From Mytilisepta virgata (Eukaryota > Mollusca > Bivalvia > Mytilida > Mytilidae), in contig JAPWFG010000020.1 of the NCBI GenBank assembly GCA_028015205.1, forward strand, positions 3,100,001-3,164,000: a DNA stretch of 64,000 nt, in the 5' to 3' direction. The notes beneath the pieces are model-generated. The model made no database searches, was not told the origin of the DNA, and worked only from the letters and a program-made list of their open reading frames with translations. Below, piece by piece: positions 23,597 through 36,249 of the stretch. Position 1 is the stretch's first letter; each line of letters starts with the position of its first letter. The position numbers and the translations under genes are program-made.

Positions 23597-25975
23597 AGCT
23601 TCTGTCATCACTTGGCGTCCGTCGTCCGTCCGTCAACATTTCATAAAAAGATCTCCTCTGAAACCACTGAGCGGATTTAAACCAAGCTTGGACTGATTCA
23701 TCTTTAGAAAGTCTTGATTAAAGTGTGTGATTTTTGTACCCGTTGTTGATTCAAAATGTCCGCTTGGGGAAAACATAGAACATAGGGGCTGTCTGTCAAC
23801 AATTCACAAAAAGGTCTTTTCTGAAACCACGGAGCCAATTGAAGCCAAACTTGGTTTGATGCATATATTGGGTATCTAGATTAAAGCTTATGAGTTTTGT
23901 GTCCGTGGTTCATTCAAAATGGTCGCTCGGGCTAAAAATAGAACATAGGGGTATGACCATGTTTTTTGCTTAAATATCATGATCTATCACCAAAACAGAA
24001 AAAATCCGTTAGCTACCTAAAAATGATCAGAATGCAAAGTTTGAACTCTCATTCATTTGGTCCGAAATTGTCAGTTGTCGTCCTATATCAGTTATAGCCC
24101 TTAAATGACGATTTTATCCGTTTTTGGTGAATTTTGCTGTTTTCTTGAAAACTATAATATATAGAGAGAAACTGTAAACTATGAAATTGTCAAGCATGAT
24201 AAGATCTACAAATGATGTAACATGACCGATACCATCAATCAATTCCTATAGGAGTTATTGCCCTTAAATGACAATTTTTAGTCTATTTTTGTGAATTTTG
24301 TTTTTTGTTGTTGAAAACTTTAATAGATAGAGAGAAACTGTAAACTATAAAATTGTTAAGCATGATAGATCTACTAACAATGTAGCATGGGCGATATTGT
24401 CTTTCAATTCCTGTAGGAGTTATTGCTCTTAAACAACGATTTTCATCCGTTTTTTGTGAATTTTGTTTTTTTTTCTTGAAAAATACAAAAGAAACTGTAT
24501 GAATTAAACATGATAAGATCTACAAATAGTGTAATGATCTAAAACATTTAAACCTAATATTTCCTAAGAGATTTGACCCAAAAAATGCTGTATCAAAATC
24601 ACACCAAAAAAATTTTTCCTTTCAAGATGCAATATATCTAGAAATTAGAGTACAAATGTACTATATTCATCAAAATTTTCCAATTGATTTAAATCACTTT
24701 TCCTTGCATTAATTTCATGCTAAATATTTCAAGATTTTTTTTAAAGACTTTAAAGATTTTTTAACATGTTTATAGATAATTAATCGTATGGTTCTCACTT
24801 AATCATTATGAATAATTTACATGTGCTACATATACATGACATGTAATCATCTTTAAAAGGGTTTGTGTTTTTTCTCTCTATTTTTTAATATTGAATTGTC
24901 GACTTGATATTCAGAAATTTGGTTCAACATGTCGTTATATCTTTGCATGTTTTACACTTTTCCTCTCAACAATCTTATTCCCTCACAAGTTGTTGTAAAG
25001 GGATAAATTACATGTTTGTGTGTTCATTACCAAACTTGGCAGCAATGGTCCTTTGGTGGTCCTCTTTCAGATTTGCGTCCAATGACCCATTCCGACATCC
25101 AAGAAAACCGCCATAGCCGGACTTAGTTTAACAAAGGACCCTGTAGGTAAATCACTTAAATTTCTTCTTGTCTGAAACCGACAACCAATTTGAACCAAAC
25201 CAAACTTGGCAGCAATGGTCCTTAGATGGCCATCTTTCAGATTTGTGTCCTATGACCCAATCCAACATCAAAGATAGCCATCATAGCAAAACTTAGTTGA
25301 ACATACGACCCAATGGAAAAATCACTTAAATTTCTTGTCTGAAACCATCGAGCCAATTTGAACCAAACTTGCTAGCAATGGTCCTTTAGATTGTCCTCAT
25401 TCAAATTTGTGTCCGATAACCTGGTTTGAGCTCCAAGATGGCCACTATACCAAAAATTATTTTAACAAAGAAAACCACTTAAATTTCTCCGTCTGAAACC
25501 AGCCACCCGATTTGAACCAAACTTGACAGCAATGGTCCTTATGTAGTCCTATTTCAGATTGGCCAAGATGGCCACCATAGCCAAACATAGTTTAACATAG
25601 GACTCTATGGGAAAATCACTCAAAGATCTTCTTGAAAATCTTTATAGGATCTTCTCATCTGAAACCACTTGGGCAATTGGAACCACACTTTGATGGAATG
25701 GTCCTTGAATGGTGCCCTTCAAAACTTATTCCATTCAAGATTGGTGCCATAGCCGAACATACACTGTAGTTTACATAAAACCCTATGGGAAAATCACTAA
25801 AAGATCTTTTTGTCTGGAAACAGTTGGATAATTTAAGCCAAATTGGGCAGCAATTGTCCTTCGGTTAATGTCCTCTTATAGAATTATCTCTAATAAGATG
25901 GTCTGCCAACCAAAGATTAACTCAGGTGTTCAGGTGGGCGATACAGGCTCCTGGGAACCTCTGGTCGGAATGAGG
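23597..25975 (-). mobile_element. Tandem-core element, family B, copy 2 (inverted)
   Basis: The left edge (GTCATCACTTGGCGTCCGTC) is the complement of the family B tail at 18900-18925, and the right edge near 25930-25970 (CAGGCTC..AACCTCTGGTC) is the complement of its head. The core has two kinds of unit: an AT-rich part (23640-24600) and several units of about 180 bp (24990-25900) with AACTTGGCAGCAATGGTCC and GATGGCCACCATAGCC. The core differs in sequence from copy 1 although the ends agree. Confidence 0.7.
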
Positions 25976-26254
25976 AGTTGGAATTTTTTTGTTTTTGTTT
26001 TTTTTTGCTTGTGATTTAAGCACTTAAATCTTAGCTACAATAAATTGAGTTTATTCTTAGTATCTCAACAATATTAGTCCGAGATTCCTATAAAGTGAAT
26101 TGGCTGGAGACTCAGACCGCACTCATTATTTAAAACTGGAAAATTTGGCGAACAGCATTTGCAATGTTTTGGGGATTTCAGATTAATTCTCTTATTCACT
26201 TTTAAATAGTTCTAAACATCTATTGTGATCCACTGTATGCTCACATTTTAATAT

Positions 26255-26548
26255 GAATCTTGTGGAGTATAACAATATATACATGTAAAATTGATATAGT
26301 TTTTTCTTCAAGCTATATGAATGCAACCATTCCTTGCAGGTGTCAAGATTTACATATGGGCTTTATTTTGACACTAAAATAAAAATGTCAAAATAAAGCC
26401 TTTAATTATTTTGTAACTTTGTTCAATGCAGTAATTACATTTTATAAAACTTGACACGTGATAAACAATAAGTATTGTTATATCTGTCAGTTAATCTGAA
26501 TTATTTTGTTTTTGAAATTAAGGACTATTGAATTTAATTGTTTTTAAT
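26255..26548 (+). repeat. Direct repeat, left copy, with internal hairpin
   Basis: About 290 bp that recur in the same direction at 27945-28222. It contains a strong hairpin, stem GGCTTTATTTTGACA with its complement TGTCAAAATAAAGCC, at about 26358-26401. Confidence 0.75.
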
Positions 26549-26606
26549 GTTTGTATAGTAGACCTGAATGTTTTGATGAAATTGAAGAAGAGATATTAAA
26601 GTTCTC

Positions 26607-27000
26607 CTACTTGCAGGTGAATTTAATAGTAGAACTGGTACTGATAATGAATTTATTATAGCTGAAAACAGTTCACATGACCATAGTAGTTTTGTAAATA
26701 TAGATTTAGCATCCGTGCTGAGTGATTTCAATATGCTAAAATTTCGCCGCAGCAAAGATAGTACAAAGAATACTTCCGGCAATACTTTTCTTCAACTCTG
26801 TCGTTCTCGTGATATTTTTATTTTAAATGGTAGAACAGTGGATGATAAGGATGGTTTGTTCACGTGTAAAGATGTTAGTGTTGTGGACTACTTTATTTGT
26901 AGCTATGATTTTTCAAATATGTTTCTAAGATGCAGGTCTTAGAGTTCTCATCCCTTTTTTCTGATGTACATAATCCTCTGTCTCTGGAAATGTATTACAG
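26607..27000 (+). pseudogene. LINE AP-endonuclease (EEP) relic
   Basis: The frame from 26607 reads LLAGEFNSRTGTDNEFI and later NTFLQLCRSRDIFILNGRT and SVVDYFIC, the usual order of blocks in the endonuclease/exonuclease/phosphatase domain of non-LTR retrotransposons. The frame stops at 26940-26942, and similarity (FSSLFSDVHNPLSL) continues in another frame to about 27000. The family normally has GDFN at the first block; here it is GEFN, a change at a conserved acidic position. The fragment lies between two direct repeats and has no polymerase next to it. Confidence 0.75.
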
Positions 27001-27129
27001 AAAACTTAACTAAGATAAAGAAAATTCTAAGATTTAGAAAATATCGATAAATCCAAAGTCACATTACTTGAAACAGAGTTGAACGAAATTGATGTTTAGC
27101 TATTGACTCGATACACTGTTAACAGTCTA

Positions 27130-27230
27130 GGTGAAACGGTAAAACCACTTGGCCAATTGGAACCAGACATGGCAGCAATGGTGCTTAGAACGTCCTCTTT
27201 CAGAAATGTGAGATCCTCTGGTTTCTAATA
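27130..27230 (+). repeat. Single core unit of family B
   Basis: One truncated unit marked by CCAATTGGAACCAGACATGG and GCAATGGTGC, matching the core of the elements at 24990-25900, without head or tail modules. Confidence 0.6.
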
Positions 27231-27944
27231 ACGCAGACGGATAGTAACATTTTTGAAAGGCCGGGAGCAACCTTCTGTGACCCTGCCTTAGTCAAATTAT
27301 CCGGCTCAAATGGAATTCAATAGTCGAAATTTGTCCATCCTGACTGGTATATTTTATCAGATCTGTATTGATCAAATATACCTGGGATGTCACCAACTAT
27401 ATAAAGATAAAAACAGACTCCAAAATCCAAAGATTAGTTGAATGAGATTCAAATCTGAAGTAATAAGACTACTAGCAGAAAATCTTGAGTAAACTTTGAT
27501 GGTCCTAAGCACAAACAATTTGTCAATCAATTCATATTGGGTAAAAATCACTTTAACTAAGCAGTGGCAGATGTAAAAGCTGTCAGAGGCTAATCTACAA
27601 CAACAATATGTCCATCTTGCATTTTCATATGAGAAAGTTATATTCCATAAGGCATGGATTATTCAAGGAGTGTATCCAAGGTGTGTATTATTCGAACAAA
27701 CTCACCAAATGCAATGTAATTTACCACAAAACCAAATAATTATCATACTATTCACACAGTGTAAATTATCAAATCCAGCACTCATTCTAATGAAATCTTG
27801 GGATATCACACATATCTGATTAATTTTGCTGTGCTGCAAGTGTGAATCCCCGCGCTTGCGCGCGTAACTTTCTAGTTGTTGATAAACAAATACATGTGGT
27901 GCCATTACAATATAGACAAGGTCAAACTCCATTGTGCAAATTTC
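27231..27944. other. Unassigned DNA between the direct repeats
   Basis: No supported ORF or element. It is bracketed by the LINE relic, the single family B unit and the right-hand direct repeat. Confidence 0.4.
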
Positions 27945-28222
27945 AATAAAAATCTTGTGAGTATAACAATATATACAGGTAAACTTGATATAATTTTTTC
28001 TTCAAGCTTATGTTGCCGGTGTCAAGATTTATATATAGGCTTTATTTTGATACTAAATAAAATTGTCAAAATAAATCCTATAATTATTTTATAACATTGT
28101 TCAATCCAGCAATTAAATTTTATAATTAAACAATTAATAAGTAGTGTTATATCTGTCAGTTAATCTGAATTATTTTATTAGTGAAATTAAGGACTATTTA
28201 ATTTAATTATTTTGAATGTCAT
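27945..28222 (+). repeat. Direct repeat, right copy
   Basis: Diverged copy of 26255-26548, in the same orientation about 1.7 kb away. Both contain the hairpin region and the shared word TATCTGTCAGTTAATCTGAA. The divergence indicates an old duplication. Confidence 0.75.
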
Positions 28223-28670
28223 TAAAAAATCCCCCATTGATTAATATTTAGGCCTCTAGGTTATATCATTATGTGTTTACCTATACCTATATATATGTAT
28301 CTGTGTCATGTATGTTCTAACTTTACTGTTCGAATTTTTAAACGGCCTCGATAAAGTCTGTTGAATAAGACTTAAAATTAGACGCAGTGGGAATTTCTAG
28401 TTTTGTGATATATATTTTAATTTTAAGCCAAGAAGTTGTATATCTTAAAGCTGCTTATACTGTACAGAAGTTGTAGAAAAATATCCAAGTAAGTATATAT
28501 TGTTTTGTTGTATATAACTGTTAATTATTTATATCTCAGTTTAAATTTGCTTAAAATATCGTTCGAAGTATTTAAATAATAACTTCAACTTTCACTTTGG
28601 AATATATTTTTATGACCTCAAGAAAAACTTTTCTCATTTTAATTTTATAAATAGCAACATGTATTCGTTT

Positions 28671-29520
28671 TTGTCGAGCCTACGACTTTAGTTTCGGAAG
28701 CGAGACATAGCGATCCTACATTCTGTCGTCGTCTTCGGCGGTGTCGGTGGCGTCAACATTTACATTCACCCTGTGGTTCAAGTTATTAAACATTAATAAC
28801 TTTCATAAACCATCCCGGATTTTTACCAAACTTGGACAGAAGCTTGTTCGTGATCAAAAGATAGTATCCAGAGGAAAATTTTATAATATTGTTTTCTCCA
28901 TTTTTCTGTATTTTACTTATAAATGGACCTAGTTTTTCTCACAGTTAACATTACATACAGTCTGCAGTTTTTAAAACAAGTACTTTCTTAAAACATCCTG
29001 GATTTTTACCAGACTTGGACAGAAGCTTCGTGATCGAAAGATAGTATCGAGAGGAAAGTTTTATAATAATGTTTTTCCCATTTTTCCGTATTATACTTAT
29101 AAATGGACTTTTTTTCTCTCAATTAACATTACATACAGTCTGCAGTTAAAGTTTTTAAAACATTAATTACTTTCTTAAACCATCCTTGATTTTTACCAAA
29201 CTTCTACAGAAGCATGTTCATGATCAAAAGATAGTATTCAGAGGAAAATTTTTATAATATTTTCCCCCAATTTTTCCGTATTTTACTTGTAAATTGACTA
29301 AGTTTTTCTTCCCAGTTAACATTACATACAGTCTGCAGTTTTTAAAACATTAAGTACTTTCTTAAACTATCCTGAATTTTTATCAAACTTTGACAGAAGC
29401 TTCTTTATGATCAATAAATAACACGTGGAGAAAAATTAAGTACATTCAACTGTTACACTGAAAACATAGACGACAGCGAAAGCAGGCGAGACATTGGGTT
29501 CCGTTGAACCATTACGAATT
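28671..29520 (+). mobile_element. Tandem-core element, family A, copy 2
   Basis: The head ATTCGTTTTTGTCGAGCC is followed by GCGAGACATAGCGATCC and a GTCGTCGTC-rich stretch, then about four units of 180-190 bp marked by TTAACATTACATACAGTCTG and ATTTTTACCAAACTT. The tail has AGGCGAGACAT, the palindrome GGTTCCGTTGAACC and ATTACGAAT. Head, units and tail match in reverse the element inside the Gypsy gag (56795-58060), and head and tail match the nested element at 15567. Confidence 0.8.
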
Positions 29521-29690
29521 TTATTAACTTTCATCTTATAATTTTATTTTATTTGATTAAATTAATAAACATCAAAGATGAATTCATGCCTAGCTCTTAA
29601 TCATTTATACGAATTACTTGTGACAGCAGTACTATGTTTATTCTTTTATTTTTGTATTTTCGAACATATTCTGTTTTTAGGAAAAAAGTC

Positions 29691-29990
29691 ATGTCTTTGA
29701 GTCTTGCTGTTAAGAAGGCATTACATCAATCAGTTCGTCCGATGTCATACTGGTTGCCGACTTACTTCAACTCTGAAAGCTCGAAAGCAGATAAGATGAT
29801 ACATAATAATTTTGTTTTTAATTGTGCTGAATATAGCTATTTCCATGTCTCAAGTCACCATCATGATGGAAACGATCAGCAATTGAAAGGAAAAGAAAAA
29901 GCGAAAGTATGGAATGAGAAGATCACTGGTAATAACGACTCGGATATACCTTGTCTTTTTTCTCCGGACAGTAAGAAAGTTATGAAATGA
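29691..29990 (+). CDS. Hypothetical protein, possible last exon
   Basis: A 99-residue frame begins MSLSLAVKKALHQSVRPMSY just after a plausible acceptor CTGTTTTTAG (29671-29680) and ends at 29988-29990. AATAAA follows at about 30084. The composition is balanced, with a His-rich centre (HVSSHHHDG) and a charged C-terminus, which is more protein-like than neighbouring frames. I recognise no domain. The open frame extends 5' to 29634, but that part is intron-like. It could be a real small gene, a last exon, or chance; there is no other exon I can tie to it. Confidence 0.3.
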   Translation: MSLSLAVKKALHQSVRPMSYWLPTYFNSESSKADKMIHNNFVFNCAEYSYFHVSSHHHDGNDQQLKGKEKAKVWNEKITGNNDSDIPCLFSPDSKKVMK

Positions 29991-31790
29991 ATGTTTGTTT
30001 GCGTTGCAGTATTACATTACAATACTTTCATCAGTTCGTTTTCATTTCTTTTTTGGAAATGCTATATAAGGAAAAAGATGCAATAAATGTATAAGTTAAG
30101 ATGATATTTGCCAACTTGTCTCAGTGATCTACAGTAAACGTATGACATTTATTTATAAGTTACTGGTGATTCTAGATCTTTCTACGACTGGTCTCTCGAA
30201 AGAATACTAAAACAAAGGACAAAACGTGTAAACAGTAAATATTCAGGTATATACGGGTGCATATAATTGTAGAACTGGGCATGCCCAGATCTGCCATTTT
30301 GTGCGGAATCGGGCATGCCCAGTTCTACAATATCATGCAACGAAACAGACCTCAAATTTTTGATTTACTCATAAACATGCTTGTGAAAAAACAATCATCA
30401 ATTCATGTTTTTGAAATGTATATAGACGATTAATAGCTGCCACAATATATTTGAAATGCAGTACCTAACTTTGTATTTGATTCGTTTTATTTTATTTTCC
30501 CGAATTTTATTGTATTCCATACTCTAATGTACAGAACACAAAGGTCTGTTTGTATAGTTTAAATAAAATATATCACAAAATACCGAAATAATGTTGATGC
30601 ACTGTATGGCCATGTGATAGGACGATCTTCGTTGTTATAGACTTGTAATTCTATCTGAAACATAACAAGAAAATGAAATAAAAGAGATTTATGGTTTCAA
30701 ATTCAGATTTGTATGAACGTATCAGCAATGATTGTGTAAACTATTGCCATATACTTCTGCATCATTGTCATGTTGAACCATAACACGACAACATATCAAC
30801 TGTATCAATGGTAGCTGTCGTGTATCAGTGTGGATCGAGTGATATGAATATCATGAAAATGTCTGATATCCGTCCATCTGACATAGTGTGATTTGTTTTA
30901 AATTCTGATAAATGTCAGTGAATAACCAATGTCTTAGAGTGGTCATAAGTTATGACTCGGAGTAATGTCAAAAATACGATAATGAAAATGCTGCCATATG
31001 TCATGAATTTTAATGAATTCAAATGTGACGAATGTATAACAATTTTGTGTTTGAGACAAGGCGGATGTTCGGTTAATGTACATAAGAAATTTACTCGTGC
31101 AATACTGGAGGATACAATGTACCAATTCATAAAATACTGGGCGCAGACATCTTGTGAAGGGAACATTTAGCGCTGAAATGAAAGTGAAACTCGCTGCCCA
31201 TTGGTCAATATTAAATTAAATAATAAATAATTTTAAACGGCAGAGGTTCTTCCTTCCAAACATATGAGATAAAACAATTTCAAACTAGCTTTTAAGAATG
31301 TGGGTAATTTCAATGATTTAAGTGGGTACCCCCCGATTTTTGGCAAAAATTTATCCCTCCTTTTTGAGCCTCATTTTTCGGCATGAAAAGCCATGGGAAC
31401 GTACTATTTTAGTTGCATTAAATTAATCGGATACATTTCCACTTAATTGAGGTGCTGTTATTTTTCAACAAATTAATTTTTATTTTTATGAAATTTTCTC
31501 TCATATCTTGGTACCCCCATATGGAGATTAACATAGAAACCGAATTGGTTCTTTGCATTCTGGAACATATTACCAAAAGAAAGTGAAAAGAGCTTTTATT
31601 GCTGTTCCACGTCTCGAAAGTCAAGGTCTTCTGCAATGAGCTAAAAATTCACCCAGTACACTAGAACATGACGGCTGCAAGCGATGACTTAACCAATACT
31701 AACTGTCAATTACCGTACCACATTTTTTGACAGATGCGGAAGCTATTGGTAAATTGTTCCTGCAAATACTGTCTGGTGTTTGCAGAACAA
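29991..31790. other. Intergenic DNA with short overlapping ORFs, none supported
   Basis: Frames of 60-83 codons overlap on both strands at 30915-31170. The + frame (30952-31170) is Cys-containing and not low-complexity, but it has no motif or splice signals I trust. A palindrome pair at about 30270 is listed separately. Confidence 0.35.
30270..30334. repeat. Inverted repeat carrying two GGGCATGCCC decamers
   Basis: ATTGTAGAACTGGGCATGCC and its complement GGCATGCCCAGTTCTACAAT face each other with a spacer of about 22 bp. Each arm holds the self-complementary decamer GGGCATGCCC. Confidence 0.85.
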
Positions 31791-31794
31791 AACA

Positions 31795-31935
31795 AAAAAA
31801 AATTATTCAAAGACATTTGAACAAAACCAACCCACACCACACCACAGTAAACAAACTCTTCATGAACTGACACTCCCATTATTATTATTATATATAGGAA
31901 GAACAATAACTACAACAGACTCTCACAGAAAATAC
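31795..31935 (+). repeat. Dispersed repeat, copy 1
   Basis: It shares words CAAAGACAT, ACAAAACCAACCCAC, CTTCATGAACTG and CAACAGACTCTCACAGAAA, in the same order and direction, with 37805-37985 about 6 kb downstream. Confidence 0.65.
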
Positions 31936-32356
31936 AGGCAAAGGCATATTCAAAATATATTGAGTTTATACCAATATATAATAACTCAACCCACCACAAA
32001 AATACTAGATCAAAATTTAAAGAAAAACTTCAATAATACATAGTTTTGTTATTAAATTATTGTTGGTTCAGATTATGGTAGGTTTCCACTTAGTTTTGTT
32101 CTACTTTGGCGTTCCGCATGGCCATCGGATATCAGAACACAATCTATATATAGAATTGTAAAATTTGCCGATTCTTTTTAGTTTATCTGTGTTAACTTTG
32201 ATGTTTTTAGCTGGGTTTGTTGTGATGTTGTATAAGGGGCATTTAATTTTTCTTTTGTATTTTACAACACAACGCTGGAAATTCGAAAGATCGTCAGATC
32301 GTCAGATCGTAAAATGCACCATTACTATGCTAAGTAGAGTTTAATGCATAAACAAC

Positions 32357-33075
32357 ACTAGAGGCTCACAATAGCCTATATTGCTCACCTGGATTTAACT
32401 TGTCCACCTTGAGCAGGACTAAAATTTAAGTGTAGCAGTTAATCTGGCTGGTTTTCCAATAGGGCCCTATGTTAAACTCAGTTTGGCTGTGGGGGCCATC
32501 TTGACTGACTGTCGGGGTCATCATACATAATTCTGAAAGAGAACAATCTAAGGACCATCGCTGCCAAATCAGGAAATTGTGTCCATTGCTACCAACTCTG
32601 GTTCCAACTGGTCAATTGGTTTCCGACAAGAAGATTTTTAAATGAATTTCTGTACGGTTCTGTGTTCAACTAAGTTCGGATGTAGCAGTGATCTTGGTTC
32701 ACTGTCCAGGTCATCGGACACGATTCTGAATTTTCCCATCAGCTTTTATGTTAAGTTAAGCTGTGGCGGCCATCTTGGTTGACAGATGATGTCATCTGAC
32801 ATAATTCTGAAAGAGGACCAGTGCTGCCAACTTTGGTTCCAATTGGTCAAGTGGTTTCAGACAAGAACATTTTTAAATGAATTTTCCCATAGGGTCCTAT
32901 GTTAAACTAAGATGTGCTGTAGCGGCCATCCTGGTTAACAGTCCGGGTCATCGGACACAATTCTGAAAGAGAATCGTCAAAGGACCATTACTGCCAAGTC
33001 TAGTTCCAATTGGTCAAGTGGTTTCAAACGAGAAGATTTTTCAATGAATTTTAGGGAATTCTAGGGAACCAACCT
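32357..33075 (+). mobile_element. Tandem-core element, family B, copy 3, tail missing
   Basis: The head (ACTAGAGGCTCAC, GCCTATA, GCTCACCTGG) matches the element at 17768. About four units of roughly 170-190 bp follow, with GGTTCCAATTGGTCAAGTGG, which are the complement of the units at 24990-25900. It ends without the hairpin tail, so it is truncated. Confidence 0.7.
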
Positions 33076-34520
33076 AGGCCAGTATAAATTTCCAGTATTT
33101 ATGAGAAAGAGTTACACAATTTTTTTAATTTTTAGCCCTTATGCGAAAAGATCTCAAGTAAATCAAAAGATTCTATGGGTTATTGGGGAGACTTGCATTT
33201 ATTGACAGTATTAAAACAGAAACTAGGACGGGAATACCTTGTTCATAATTTCCAATTTACGAAGGATATTGTGGAAATGCTAGAAAAAGAAGTTAAATTA
33301 TTGTATAGTTTTAAATTTTAAGAAAACTGGTTAAAGACTTGAAAGATATATTGGCTGTATACCCTATATGGCCAGATACATAATCTCATCATCAAACGCT
33401 TTTCTGTCAACCTGCATTTTAAAATTTTATTCTTTGTTTGAAATCCACACAAATCTAACTTCTCAGTGAAAGAAAACTTTCTTTAAACTTTCTAAAGACT
33501 TTTTGTAGAAATTGCAAGTGGTGAGATTGGGCGAAAAAGAGTACCAGAAAGTAAGGTTTTGTGGGAGATTATAAATTTGAAGGTAGTAAAAAAATCCTTA
33601 TTAATTAATGCAGATTTTCCATAAGATTGGCAAATTTACCAGTTTTATATATGAAGCGTGTTATGAAGCTACATGACCCCAGTCTATTCCCGTAAAAGAT
33701 CGTTTGACTTTGGGGAAAACTCGTATTAGGACAATTGGTGTTTGAAATTAACCATTTAACTATTTTTGTCAGAGAGTTTAATTTACCATGTTATTATGGA
33801 ACTAAGATATCAATTTGATGTCATCGCCAATAAAGGGAAAATTTATAATAGGGAACATCTCTCCGGTAATAGATAAAATAAAATCTTGATGTCTGGTAAG
33901 TAGAACTAGTTTAAACATACTATCCAGTATCTAGTTTATCGACACTTTACTGTATATTGGTCACAATATGTCTATTTAATTATCTAAATTTATATTGGTT
34001 TACTACACGTATTATTAGGATAAAGTCGAGGTTATCAAAACTCAAGGACGATGTTTGTGATATATAAATATTGTTATCTACCTTACTTAATACGGTACAA
34101 ACTTTTAAAGTACTCCGCACACGTTGTTACTGAGTTAACCAAAATTATTCTTGGACTAATCTAGCTGGCAAGAATAATTTCATATTTCATAATTTCAGTT
34201 TGCACTGCCACTCAACAACCTTCAAAAAATAAATATAAAACTGATATTTACTTCCTGTTACCTCACCACCAATTCTTCTGAATGACTGCTAATCTATTAC
34301 TTTTAATTTTATTATTAATTATAGAGAATATATGATTTTTTTTTATAGTTTTTATGTATTATATTTAAAACCATGATCTACTTTCATCAACGCAATGTGT
34401 GTTTGAAAGTTTTGTGTAATGCCTTTAGACAGTAGGTTACTGTCAGACTTAACAGTTCTAATATTAATCTGTTACTTTCTAAAGTTTTAAGTCACTGTTG
34501 GTGAAAATTCTAATAAGAAT
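33076..34520. other. AT-rich intergenic DNA, no gene seen
   Basis: No ORF or element edge could be supported. Confidence 0.4.
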
Positions 34521-34871
34521 GAGGCACTGTGGCACCGTTAAAGTCCACAATTCGACTTAAGTCCACAACACCGCTAAAATCCAAAACAAATTTCCGCTAA
34601 ACTCCACAAAAAAAAAAAAACACAGCGAAAGTCTACAGTAACAGTATCCGCTAAAGTTAACATAATGTTACTTTAAAGACCACAAACAAACGGACGAGAA
34701 ACTGATATTTTTACATTTTGTGTGGTTTCGATATAATGGTTTTTAAAAAATAATACTTATTTTTTTAAAAAAAATTACAAGATGAATGTTTAATAAGTAT
34801 CGAAGTCTACATGCATATTATGGTAACGACTGATATATTAAAGCGTTACATGTATATAGTAATTAAGGTTT

Positions 34872-34990
34872 CTAGCTCACATGACCCTCTGTTGGTCATG
34901 TGAGCTATTGCCATTACTGCATCCGTCATTCTTCCGTCCACAATTACAAAATAAATCTTCCCCTCTGAAACCATATCAATCATATAATTC
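34872..34990 (-). mobile_element. Family B tail fragment with perfect hairpin
   Basis: TAGCTCACATGACC and its complement GGTCATGTGAGCTA form a perfect hairpin of about 14 bp stem, followed by a CCGTC-rich stretch and CTCTGAAACCA, the same order as the inverted family B copy at 23597. It ends after about 120 bp. Confidence 0.6.
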
Positions 34991-35546
34991 AAATTAATTA
35001 GAAACAAGTAATGATTGTAACAGGACGCTGTTATGAAAGTCTCTCAAACGATCACCAATTGATTCCCCCCTCTAAACCAGAAATCTATGATTACAAAGTT
35101 CGCCTCGTTTCCCCACTAATTTTGAGATGCACCCTTACAGCAAGTAATATGATGATAGAACGCATTGTATCGGAGAATTGAACTCGGACGTAAAACTTAA
35201 CCTAAGTCAATGAAGCGCGATAGATAGGTCAGAATGACCTAATTTTGGTGGGAGGTTGTGTTAATCCCCGAGATGCATCCTCACACCAAGTAATATGATT
35301 GTAGGTCACTTTGTATGATAAAACTGATTTTTGACATCAAACTTAAAAGCCAGTCAACCGTATAATATGGTTCATGTGACCTTCATCTCATGTCACATGA
35401 ACACAAAAATATATAACCATATTTCAACTAGTAATTTAGAAATGGCTGTGGACGTCGGGGGTACTATATTAGTCCCCCTCAACTTCGTTGTCGCGAACCA
35501 AAAATTTGGGTTTTGGTTCTCATTGGCGCAGCTAACCCGCTGGGTC

Positions 35547-36249
35547 GGGGGGGGGGGGGGGGGCATGCGCCCGATATAAGTATGCTGAAAGAGAAGGTTA
35601 AAAGAATATAGTGACACTGAATAATGCTGAAAATGAAACATATCAAGCAGAAATTACTCGCACCCACCCCCCCCCCCCCCCGATAAAACCCAATTCATCC
35701 CATTTTAATCGTACAATAGTTACGGAAGTCCCCATATTATTTACATTAGTTTTTAAGTTATGACCATTTGAAATTGTTTTTTTTTTCAATTTTCCCATAG
35801 ACTTCTATAGTAAACCCCGCCCCTTTTGACCCCCCCCCCCCAAATACATCCCCTTCTACGTATTGCAAAACTTAAACGCTGAGAATCATCTAAGAACATA
35901 GACCTACAATACCATAAAGTCCAAAAAATATAGTCCATATTCTGTATTTAAATTTGACAAAAAAGAAAAACACAAAAACATAGAGTAAAACTACAAAAAC
36001 AACAGGTATAAAATTGTAGTAGTCTCGAACGCATTGTCATGTATTACCTGAATAAGATAAATGTGTGTGCAGTACACGAAAATATAATAGCATAACAGTA
36101 CTTCTGTAACTATTGTATACTTTCGTAAATATTTTGAACATTTTGCGACCAGAATATTTATTTTCATGTGTTATAGAGCAAGATTATTTATTTCCAACTT
36201 AATGGAGGCCAGAATATGTATTTCCAAAATCTTTCAGCCCCCCCCCCCC
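35547..36249. repeat. Four G or C homopolymers within 700 bp
   Basis: G run at 35547-35563, C runs at 35667-35681, 35830-35841 and 36238-36249. Similar tracts stand at 11973-11997 and 41391-41402. Minus-strand frames with poly-Pro around 35400-35667 come from the G run. Confidence 0.9.

Noticed and set aside
26255..28222. LTR pair of a retrotransposon
   Set aside because: Between the copies there is only a LINE endonuclease relic and a repeat unit; no gag, pol, primer site or TG..CA ends were seen.
35331..35667. Overlapping ORFs with poly-Gly or poly-Pro ends
   Set aside because: The homopeptides come from the G homopolymer at 35547; the rest has no recognisable content.
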